Shown: positions 12,614 to 18,628 of the stretch, in pieces
Numbering within the stretch: the first letter of the stretch is position 1
Layout: the number at the start of each line of letters is the position of its first letter
Source of the DNA: Bacteroidales bacterium
GTDB lineage: Bacteria; Bacteroidota; Bacteroidia; Bacteroidales; P3
Direction of reading: 5' to 3'
Assembly: GCA_017618625.1 (NCBI GenBank)
Contig: JAFZTV010000050.1
Coordinates: 1-18,628 of the forward strand
DNA: 18,628 nt
Notes under the pieces: model-generated
Seen by the model: only the letters and a program-made list of their open reading frames with translations
Told to the model about the DNA's origin: nothing
Database searches by the model: none
Program-made: the position numbers and the translations under genes

Positions 12614-13140
12614 TTCACTAGCATTTTTCTTAGGTTGTTCTTCGCGCGGAATATCAGCGATTCCACTTTTGCCAGGCTCCAGCCCATCGATTCGGCTATC
12701 TCGTTGTACGACTTCTCTTCGAATGTGTACAGCACCAAGGCTGTTCTCTGGTCTTCTTTCAGTTTTTGTATTGCGTTTTGCAGTTGTGTTATTTTCTCGT
12801 TGTATATGATGTCCTCTTCTACGTTCCTCTCCTCGCTCATTCTGTCAAACCGTGTGCTGTCGTCCTCGGTCACTATCCTTTTCTCTCTCGAAAGCATCTT
12901 CGACACTACGTTCACCGTTATCCGGTATATGAACGTGCTCAGCTTCGACTCGTTCCTGAACCTCGGCAGCGCTTGGTATAGCTCCACGAACACCTGTTGT
13001 GTCACCTCGTCTATGTCCAGCCTGTTTCCGCACAGCTTGTAGCACAGATTTACCACATTCATCTGATTCTCACTCACTATCCGTGCAAAGAGGTCTCTCT
13101 CGCCGTCCAGGATTTTCTGTATGAGTTCTTGTTCGCTCAC
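12610..13140 (-). CDS. ECF-type RNA polymerase sigma factor
   Basis: A 176-residue sigma-70 family protein limited to regions 2 and 4. Region 2 spans about 17-83, including VTQQVFVELYQALPRF and the RNESKLSTFIYRITVN segment typical of -10 recognition helices. Region 4 spans about 113-174, with the helix-turn-helix YNEIAESMGWSLAKVESLIFRA (read as YNEIAESMGW then SLAKVESLIF). It would direct transcription of a stress or envelope regulon under control of the membrane protein encoded next. The gene follows der by 52 bp with no clear -7 element between them, so it may be cotranscribed with der or use an autoregulated promoter not recognisable as TAnnTTTG. Confidence 0.93.
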   Translation of the reverse strand: MSEQELIQKILDGERDLFARIVSENQMNVVNLCYKLCGNRLDIDEVTQQVFVELYQALPRFRNESKLSTFIYRITVNVVSKMLSREKRIVTEDDSTRFDRMSEERNVEEDIIYNEKITQLQNAIQKLKEDQRTALVLYTFEEKSYNEIAESMGWSLAKVESLIFRAKNNLRKMLVK

Positions 13141-13192
13141 TGGCCTTTGCTTATTATAAGTACTACTATTGCCTAAAAACTTGCAACTTTTT

Positions 13193-14500
13193 CTATTTTT
13201 CTCTGAAATAAATTGTCATCGGCACCCCGTGGAAGTCCCACATCTCTCTCATCCGGTTCTCTACGAAGCGTTTGTAAGGGTCTCTTACATACTGCGGTAG
13301 GTTGCAGAAAAACACAAATTGCGGGTATGCCGTGGGCAGTTGGGTGATGTATTTTATTTTTATCCACTTTCCCTTCACCGACGGCGGCGGGTTCTGCTCT
13401 TTCACTATCGGCAGCATCTTTTCGTTCAGCTCCGCCGTGCTTATCCTGCGGCTCCTCGCCTCATACACCTGCTTCGCCGTCTCCAACACCTTGAATATAC
13501 GCTGTTTGTTTATCACCGAGGTGAATATGATTGGCACATCCTCAAACGGCGAGATTCGTTCCCTTATCAGCTGCTCGAATTCCCCGTGTGTCTTGTGGTC
13601 TTTCTCTATCAGGTCCCACTTGTTCACCACCACCACCACTCCTTTGTTGTTGCGGCTCACCAGCGAGAATATGTTCAAATCCTGCTGCTCAAGCCCCTGC
13701 GACGCGTCGAGCATCAGTATGCACACGTCGCTGTTCTCTATGGCTCTTATCGACCTCATCACCGAGTAAAACTCCAGGTTCTCCTCCACCTTGCTTTTCT
13801 TCCTCAATCCTGCCGTATCGACGAAGTTGAAATCGAAGCCGAACATGTTGTAGTGTGTGTATATCGAATCCCTTGTCGTGCCGGCTATCGGCGTCACTAT
13901 GTTGCGGTCCTGTCCTGTTATCATGTTGATAAACGACGACTTGCCTACGTTCGGCCTTCCCACCACCGCTATTCTCGGCAGTTCGTCGCCCGTGTCTATC
14001 TCCACTTCTTTGAAGTCTTTGACCACCTCGTCCAGCAGGTCGCCCGTGCCGCTTCCGCTTATCCCCGCTATGGGGTATATCTCTCCAAGTCCCAGCTGGT
14101 AGAACTCCGCTATGTCGTTCGCCACGTTCGTGTCGTCCACCTTGTTCGCCACCAGCAGCACCTTCTTTGTCGTTTTACGCAGCATCGCCGCCACGTCCTC
14201 GTCCATCGGAGTCAGCCCTTCGCGCACATCCACCAGAAACAGTATCACGTCGGCCTCCTCTATCGCCAGCTGCACCTGTCGGCGTATCTCCGTCTCGAAC
14301 GTGTCGTCGCCGCCCATCACATATCCGCCCGTGTCTATCACCGAAAACTTTTTCCCGTTCCAGTCGCTGTGGCCGTACTGCCGGTCTCTTGTCACACCGC
14401 TCACACTGTCCACAATCGCCTTCCTCTCGCCCGTCAGGCGGTTGAAAAGCGTCGACTTGCCCACATTCGGCCGTCCCACTATTGCAACGATATTACTCAT
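13193..14500 (-). CDS. der: Ribosome assembly GTPase Der (EngA)
   Basis: Essential GTPase of 50S subunit maturation. The 435-residue protein has two tandem G domains and a C-terminal KH-like domain, an arrangement unique to Der. G domain 1: GRPNVGKST (9-17), DTGG (57-60), NKVD (119-122). G domain 2: GRPNVGKSS (181-189), DTAG (about 233), NKWD (about 295). The C-terminal part (about 350-435) includes [15 protein letters not shown] and the FFCNLP segment of the KH domain. Length is normal. It lies 101 bp downstream of the TPR gene, with two repeat copies in the gap, and upstream of the sigma gene. No separate promoter was seen. Confidence 0.98.
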   Translation of the reverse strand: MSNIVAIVGRPNVGKSTLFNRLTGERKAIVDSVSGVTRDRQYGHSDWNGKKFSVIDTGGYVMGGDDTFETEIRRQVQLAIEEADVILFLVDVREGLTPMDEDVAAMLRKTTKKVLLVANKVDDTNVANDIAEFYQLGLGEIYPIAGISGSGTGDLLDEVVKDFKEVEIDTGDELPRIAVVGRPNVGKSSFINMITGQDRNIVTPIAGTTRDSIYTHYNMFGFDFNFVDTAGLRKKSKVEENLEFYSVMRSIRAIENSDVCILMLDASQGLEQQDLNIFSLVSRNNKGVVVVVNKWDLIEKDHKTHGEFEQLIRERISPFEDVPIIFTSVINKQRIFKVLETAKQVYEARSRRISTAELNEKMLPIVKEQNPPPSVKGKWIKIKYITQLPTAYPQFVFFCNLPQYVRDPYKRFVENRMREMWDFHGVPMTIYFREK

Positions 14501-14557
14501 AGGTTCAAAACTTAAAACTCACAATTTCAATTTACAATTTTCCAGTTCATAATTAAT

Positions 14558-14577
14558 CGCCCCGTGTGGGCACGCAC
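14558..14577 (-). repeat. Stop-adjacent GC-rich hairpin repeat, copy 7
   Basis: Minus strand GTGCGTGCCCACACGGGGCG, distal member of a pair after the TPR gene, separated from copy 8 by TATT. One arm base of the first stem is mismatched; GCCC/GGGC pairing is kept. Confidence 0.9.
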
Positions 14578-14581
14578 TATT

Positions 14582-14601
14582 CGCCCTGTGCGGGCACGCA
14601 C
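14582..14601 (-). repeat. Stop-adjacent GC-rich hairpin repeat, copy 8
   Basis: Identical over 20 nt to copies 1 and 2, and directly abutting the TAG of the TPR gene 13 kb away from copy 1. Confidence 0.92.
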
Positions 14602-15738
14602 CTACCACGTCGCTCCGCGTTTCACCAGCCACTGCTGCGCCTTCTTGTTGCCCAGCTTCGCCGCTTTCTTGTACGAGTTCATCTCTCTCTGGCTGTTGCC
14701 CTGCCTCTGGTATAGTTCCGCCATCAGGCAGTAGGTCTCGTGGTCCTTGTCGTTTATCAGCACCGCCTTCTGGTACGAGTGCAGCGCCTTTGGGTAGTCT
14801 CCCTTGTCCGAGTAGGTCTTGCCCATCCCCTTGAATCCGTTCGGGTCGTCCGGTGCTATGCGTGTCGCCTTCTTGTGGTACGCTATCGAGCGGTCGTAGT
14901 CGGCCTTGTCGTTATATATCTCTCCCAGGCGGTTGTACGCTTTAACATACAGGCTGTCGTAGCTTATTATCGTCTCGTAGCACTGTATCGCCTTCCCCTT
15001 GTCGCCCTTCAGCCTGTACGCCCATCCCAGGCAGTAGTATATCTTTATCGACTTCGGCTCCTGCTGCAGCCCTTTCTTCAGGTACATCAGCGCCGACTCG
15101 TAGTTGTTCCTTATACAGAACATCGTGCCTATGTTCGCGTATGCGTCTATGTTTTCCGGTTCCGTCGCTATCGCCTTCTTGAAGTGTCCTATCGCCTCCG
15201 CGTCGTTCCCCCTGCTGTAGCAGATTATTCCCCACACGTTATACCCCCTGCTGTATTTCGGGTCGGCCTCCACCGCACGTTTCGCCCAAGTTAGCGCGTT
15301 CGTGTGGCTCCCGCGCGAGTTGAACACCAGCGCCATCGACGCCATCGCCGACGCCGACTTCGGGTTCAGCTCTATCGCCTTCTGCGCCGCCTGTTCCGCC
15401 TCGTCATACTTCTCTTTCTCCGTCAGGCAGTACGCCAGATGCTCGTATGCCTCCGCTGATTTCTCGTCATACACTATCGCTTTGCGGTACATCTCCATCG
15501 CGTTCTGGTAGTGCTCCTGCCGCTCCATCAGTTTCCCGAGGCTCACGTAGGGCTCTGCCGTCGTCGGCTCCAGCGCCACCGCCTGTTCATAGTACTGCTG
15601 CGCCAGGTCGTTCAGGTGCAGTTTCTCCGCGTTCTGAGCCTTTTTTACAAGTCCCGACACAATCGTATCCTCCTGTGCCGCAAGTCGGTAGGGGAGGATG
15701 CACATCAATGCCGCGATTATGGTTAGCAGTCGTTTCAT
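14602..15738 (-). CDS. Secreted tetratricopeptide repeat protein
   Basis: A 378-residue exported protein. The signal peptide is MKRLLTIIAALMCILPYRLA, with Gln/Glu after the cleavage site. It is followed by about nine TPR units at 34-residue spacing that cover nearly the whole protein (for example AEPYVSLGKLMERQEHYQNA, AEAYEHLAYCLTEKEKYDEA, IDAYANIGTMFCIRNNYESA). TPR arrays act as protein-binding scaffolds; here in the periplasm. No catalytic domain is present and the partner is unknown. The start at 15738 was preferred over an in-frame ATG 99 bp upstream because the -7 element at 15767 lies between them and the signal peptide begins here. It is the first gene of the minus-strand run to der and the ECF cluster. 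Confidence 0.9.
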   Translation of the reverse strand: MKRLLTIIAALMCILPYRLAAQEDTIVSGLVKKAQNAEKLHLNDLAQQYYEQAVALEPTTAEPYVSLGKLMERQEHYQNAMEMYRKAIVYDEKSAEAYEHLAYCLTEKEKYDEAEQAAQKAIELNPKSASAMASMALVFNSRGSHTNALTWAKRAVEADPKYSRGYNVWGIICYSRGNDAEAIGHFKKAIATEPENIDAYANIGTMFCIRNNYESALMYLKKGLQQEPKSIKIYYCLGWAYRLKGDKGKAIQCYETIISYDSLYVKAYNRLGEIYNDKADYDRSIAYHKKATRIAPDDPNGFKGMGKTYSDKGDYPKALHSYQKAVLINDKDHETYCLMAELYQRQGNSQREMNSYKKAAKLGNKKAQQWLVKRGATW

Positions 15739-15766
15739 GCGTCTGGTTCTAATCCAAAACAAATTG

Positions 15767-15774
15767 CAAAGATA
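15767..15774 (-). promoter_or_regulatory. -7 element for the TPR gene
   Basis: Minus strand TATCTTTG followed by GC, 28 nt before the start codon. It decides the start choice for the TPR gene. Confidence 0.7.
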
Positions 15775-16237
15775 CGAAAAAAAACACAACTGCCATACTT
15801 TGTGCCTCCCATCCCCCTCAAACCGCATAAAATCCACCCCACTAACCCACTAACGCAATAACACATTAACGCATCAACCTCTATAGAAACCCCGAATGAA
15901 CCCTGGATGAGTATAGGAGTTACCATAGAGATGATACGGAGTTGATACGTAGTTGATACGGCGTTGATACGGTGTTGATACGGAGGTGAGCTATTCTTTG
16001 TGCTGTCTTTCAGTCTATTGCAACGCCAAAAAATGCGCCTTTGTCATCGGCTGTATTCGCTGAATACACGCCAAAAGACTGATATCTATCTCGTTGGAAT
16101 ATTCCATAACAATCCTCTCGACCTTACAAAAATACTCCTTTTTTCACCCTCAAACAAGAAAAAAACACAAATTTTTTTCAAAAAATATCTATTCACCCCG
16201 TCTTAATAAATAAATATGGTAATTAAAAAAAAAATTG
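15775..16237. other. Divergent intergenic region between TPR gene and dnaB
   Basis: No credible protein gene. It holds a low-complexity stretch with repeated ACTAAC/TTAACGC words (about 15840-15875), the 11-bp tandem repeat at 15930-15984, and an AT-rich block (about 16140-16235) leading to the dnaB promoter. No DnaA-box cluster was noticed. Confidence 0.6.
15930..15984. repeat. Five tandem copies of an 11-bp repeat
   Basis: Five units near GTTGATACGGA in perfect 11-bp register (starts 15930, 15941, 15952, 15963, 15974), varying mainly at the last two positions. The core TGATACG is invariant in all five. The copies lie between divergent promoters, about 255 bp before that of dnaB. Confidence 0.92.
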
Positions 16238-16245
16238 TACCTTTG
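16238..16245 (+). promoter_or_regulatory. -7 element for dnaB
   Basis: TACCTTTG preceded by an A-tract. The expected start is near 16251, which coincides with an in-frame ATG and so bears on the dnaB start choice. Confidence 0.68.
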
Positions 16246-16292
16246 CCCCCATGGAAAACTCAACGGCAACAAGTCTAAGGGAAAAGAAAAGA

Positions 16293-17843
16293 ATGAATTA
16301 CAGCACTGCCTTCGAGGTCAACGGCAAGACTCCGCCGCAGGCTCTCGAAATCGAAGAGGCTGTGCTCGGCGCCCTCATGCTCGACAGCAACGCCCTCAAC
16401 ACCTCCATCGAGTCTCTTCATCGCGAGTATTTCTACAAGCCTGAGCATCAATATGTTTTTGATGCCATCATGAAGCTTTTCCAGGATTCCTATCCCGTTG
16501 ACCTCCAAACCGTCGTCGAGCGCCTTCGCAAGGACGGCACCCTCGAGCTTGCAGGCGGCGCCTACAATGTCGCCCAGCTCACCAACAACGTCGTCAGCAG
16601 CGCCCACATCGAGTATCACGCCCGCATCCTCAGCGAGAAATACATACAGCGCGAGCTCATACGCACCTCCACCGAGACCATCACCAAGGCCTACGACGAA
16701 ACCACCGATGTCGTCTGGCTCCTCGACTCCACCGAGCAGAAGCTCATGGACATCAACGACAAGAACTTCCGCACCGACTACCAGCCGGTCGGCTCGCTCG
16801 TCGCCTCCGCCATGAAGCAAATCGAGGAACTCAAGAAAAAAGAGGGTGGCGTAAGCGGCCAGCAGACGGGTTTCACCGCCCTCGACCGTGTCACCGCTGG
16901 TTTCCAGCCGGGCACCCTCATCATCCTGGCCGCCCGTCCCGGTATGGGTAAGACCGCCTTCGCTCTCAGCATAGCGAAAAACATCGCGGTCGATTTCAAC
17001 AAGCCCGTAGCCGTATTCTCCCTCGAGATGTCCGGCGTCGACTTGGCCATGCGTCTCATATCCAGCACCGCCGAGATTTCCGGCAGCCGCCTCAAGAAAG
17101 GCGACCTCCTCACCGACCGCGAGCGCGAGGTTATGGCCGCGCGCGTCGAGTCGCTCAACAACGCTCCGCTGTTCATCGACGACACTCCCCAGCTCACCAT
17201 CTTCGAGCTCCGCGCCAAGTGCCGCCGCCTCAAGCAGCAGCACCCCGACCTCGCTATGGTCATCATCGACTACCTCCAGCTCATGCAGGCCGGCGGCGAG
17301 ATGACCCGCTCTGGTAACCGTGAGCAGGAAATCAGCACCATCTCACGTCAGCTCAAGGCTCTCTCCAAGGAGCTCTCGCTGCCCGTGCTCGCCCTCTCTC
17401 AGCTCAGCCGTGCCGTCGAAACCCGTGGCGGCTCCAAGGAACCTCAGCTCAGCGACCTCCGCGAGTCGGGCGCCATCGAACAGGACGCCGACATCGTCAT
17501 GTTCATCTACCGCCCCGAATACTACCATCTCGACCAGGACGACCAGGGCAACTCCACCGACGGCCTCGCCGAAGTCAACCTCGCCAAGCACCGTAGTGGC
17601 GCGCAAGCCAAAATCCAGCTCCGCTTCGTCGGCGAGTACGCACGTTTCGAGAACCTCCCCGAGGACAGCCCTTCCTCTTCCGGCCAGTCTCCTTTCTTCA
17701 TGCCAGCCAACACCGATTTCGACAACAACGGCGGCGGTCGCATCCAGATTTTCGAGTCAAAGATGAATTCCTCCGACTTCGACAACCTCGACACTCCCCA
17801 CGACTCCGACACTCCGCCCATCGACGGCGACATCCCATTCTAA
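16293..17843 (+). CDS. dnaB: Replicative DNA helicase DnaB
   Basis: Hexameric 5'-3' helicase of the replication fork. The 516-residue product has an N-terminal primase-interacting domain beginning PPQALEIEEAVLGALML and a RecA-like C domain. Walker A is RPGMGKT (Gly217 to Thr221 for GMGKT), Walker B region is VIIDYLQLM, and LALSQLSRAVETR with SDLRESGAIEQDADIVMF follows, the latter a DnaB signature. The C-terminal tail is Asp/Ser-rich and acidic. No intein is present. Start: an in-frame ATG at 16251 would add 14 residues but coincides with the predicted transcription start, so it would be leaderless. ATG 16293 has a 41-nt leader with a purine-rich AAGGGAAAAGAAAAG just before it. I prefer 16293 but cannot exclude 16251. 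Confidence 0.95.
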   Translation: MNYSTAFEVNGKTPPQALEIEEAVLGALMLDSNALNTSIESLHREYFYKPEHQYVFDAIMKLFQDSYPVDLQTVVERLRKDGTLELAGGAYNVAQLTNNVVSSAHIEYHARILSEKYIQRELIRTSTETITKAYDETTDVVWLLDSTEQKLMDINDKNFRTDYQPVGSLVASAMKQIEELKKKEGGVSGQQTGFTALDRVTAGFQPGTLIILAARPGMGKTAFALSIAKNIAVDFNKPVAVFSLEMSGVDLAMRLISSTAEISGSRLKKGDLLTDREREVMAARVESLNNAPLFIDDTPQLTIFELRAKCRRLKQQHPDLAMVIIDYLQLMQAGGEMTRSGNREQEISTISRQLKALSKELSLPVLALSQLSRAVETRGGSKEPQLSDLRESGAIEQDADIVMFIYRPEYYHLDQDDQGNSTDGLAEVNLAKHRSGAQAKIQLRFVGEYARFENLPEDSPSSSGQSPFFMPANTDFDNNGGGRIQIFESKMNSSDFDNLDTPHDSDTPPIDGDIPF

Positions 17844-17890
17844 AATAACCCCGTTTATCAATTTAGAATCACAAATAAAACAATAATAAA

Positions 17891-18628
17891 ATGGAAAAGA
17901 AAGACCTTTTAAAAGAAACCATCAAACACATCGACATCAAGAAGTACGATTCCACCGAACTTATCGACGCTATGCGCGGTATGTCGTTCACCAGTCGCGA
18001 CACCGCCCGTGCCGCCGACATCCTGACCATGATGTGCAAGGAGCATGACTGCACCAACATCCTCACCCTCGCCGGCTCGACCAGCGCCGCTGGCTGCATG
18101 CAGGTGTATGTGGACATGGTAAAGAACAAGATGATCGACGTCGTTGTCTCCACTGGAGCTTCCATCATCGATATGGACCTCTTCGAGGCACTCGGCTTCA
18201 AACACTATGTGGGCACCAAGGAGAACGTCATCCCCGATACCGTTCTGCGTGAACTTTATATCGACCGTATCTACGACACTTTTATCGATGAGGAAGAGCT
18301 GCAGGCTTGCGACAACGCCACCTATGAGCTCTCCAACATGCTTGAGGCTCGCCCCTACAGCAGCCGCGAGTTCCTCTACGAGCTCGGCAAATGGCTCCAC
18401 AACGGCCGCGCTGTGAAGAAAGACAGCCTTATCCAGACCTGCTACGAGTGCGGTGTGCCTATCTTCTGCCCCGCATTCAGCGACAGCAGCGCCGGTTTCG
18501 GCATCGGCAAGCACCAGTGGGAGCGCGCCAACAAAGGCGAGAAATACCTGAGCATTGACTCGGTGTGCGACTTCGTCGAACTTACCCGCATCAAGATGGC
18601 CGCACCGCAGACGGGATTGTTTATGGTC
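17891..18628 (+). CDS. Deoxyhypusine synthase-like protein (partial, runs off the window)
   Basis: The first 246 residues are visible with no stop. Family segments are present: ILTLAGSTSAAGCMQVYVDMV (about 57-77) and VVSTGASIIDMDLFEALGF in the NAD-binding part, then CYECGVPIFCPAFSDSSAGFGIG in the second half. In eukaryotes and archaea this family uses NAD and spermidine to modify eIF5A, but bacteria lack that substrate. Bacterial members that have been studied act on polyamines, for example as homospermidine synthases. The catalytic Lys region expected near the C terminus lies beyond the window. It starts 47 bp after dnaB on the same strand with an A-rich leader and no -7 element between, so cotranscription is plausible. 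Confidence 0.88.
   Translation, partial: MEKKDLLKETIKHIDIKKYDSTELIDAMRGMSFTSRDTARAADILTMMCKEHDCTNILTLAGSTSAAGCMQVYVDMVKNKMIDVVVSTGASIIDMDLFEALGFKHYVGTKENVIPDTVLRELYIDRIYDTFIDEEELQACDNATYELSNMLEARPYSSREFLYELGKWLHNGRAVKKDSLIQTCYECGVPIFCPAFSDSSAGFGIGKHQWERANKGEKYLSIDSVCDFVELTRIKMAAPQTGLFMV

Noticed and set aside
1261..14601. The GC-rich repeats as a CRISPR array
   Set aside because: Copies are 18-21 nt, scattered over 13 kb, tied to stop codons, and without regular spacers or cas genes.
15739..15837. N-terminal extension of the TPR protein
   Set aside because: The -7 promoter element lies inside it, and the signal peptide begins at the downstream ATG.
15930..15984. DnaA-box cluster or replication origin
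   Set aside because: The repeat core TGATACG does not resemble TTATCCACA-type boxes; proximity to dnaB alone is not evidence of an origin.
16000..16206. Open frame of 68 codons upstream of dnaB
   Set aside because: Lys/Phe-rich translation of AT-rich spacer, no promoter or family resemblance.

Overview
The window looks like chromosomal DNA from a Bacteroidota member, most likely of the order Bacteroidales. The evidence is promoter elements of the TAnnTTTG (-7) type ahead of several genes and the tRNA, starts that mostly lack Shine-Dalgarno sequences, and gene families typical of the group (OadG-like subunit with a long periplasmic part, SusD-era style short lipoproteins, deoxyhypusine-synthase-like protein). 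GC content is moderate and C-ending codons are common, so it is not a low-GC Bacteroides. No phage, insertion sequence or CRISPR array is visible.

Layout. (1) 5..5563, minus strand: a methylmalonyl-CoA epimerase gene followed by a sodium-pumping methylmalonyl-CoA decarboxylase set (mmdA carboxyltransferase, a Cys-rich lipoprotein, an OadG/MmdD-like subunit, a biotin carrier, and the membrane beta subunit). Together they would finish the succinate-to-propionate route and export Na+. (2) 5734..8379, minus: clpB with its own terminator. (3) 8554..9311: a tRNA-Ser(UGA) with promoter and terminator, then about 590 bp without a protein gene that holds a strongly structured RNA candidate (6S-like outline) and a perfect 11-bp inverted repeat ahead of the ilvE promoter. 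(4) 9312..10325, plus: branched-chain aminotransferase. (5) 10405..11708: divergent pair, a small lipoprotein and a membrane HExxH (DUF3267-type) protein, each facing a bidirectional terminator. (6) 11782..15738, minus: TPR protein, der GTPase, ECF sigma factor, short membrane protein (putative anti-sigma) and a Spy/CpxP-like periplasmic protein. (7) 15930..18628: an 11-bp tandem repeat in the divergent spacer, then dnaB and a partial deoxyhypusine-synthase-like gene on the plus strand.

The most unusual feature is a ~20-nt GC-rich hairpin repeat found in eight copies at five loci, always in the same orientation relative to the upstream gene. At each locus the first copy begins within one nucleotide of the stop codon. 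Four of the five loci lie in the propionate operon, and one copy carries compensatory stem changes. The second is the structured RNA upstream of ilvE. The third is a 21-cysteine lipoprotein embedded in the decarboxylase operon beside an OadG-like subunit with a Met/His/Pro-rich periplasmic segment.
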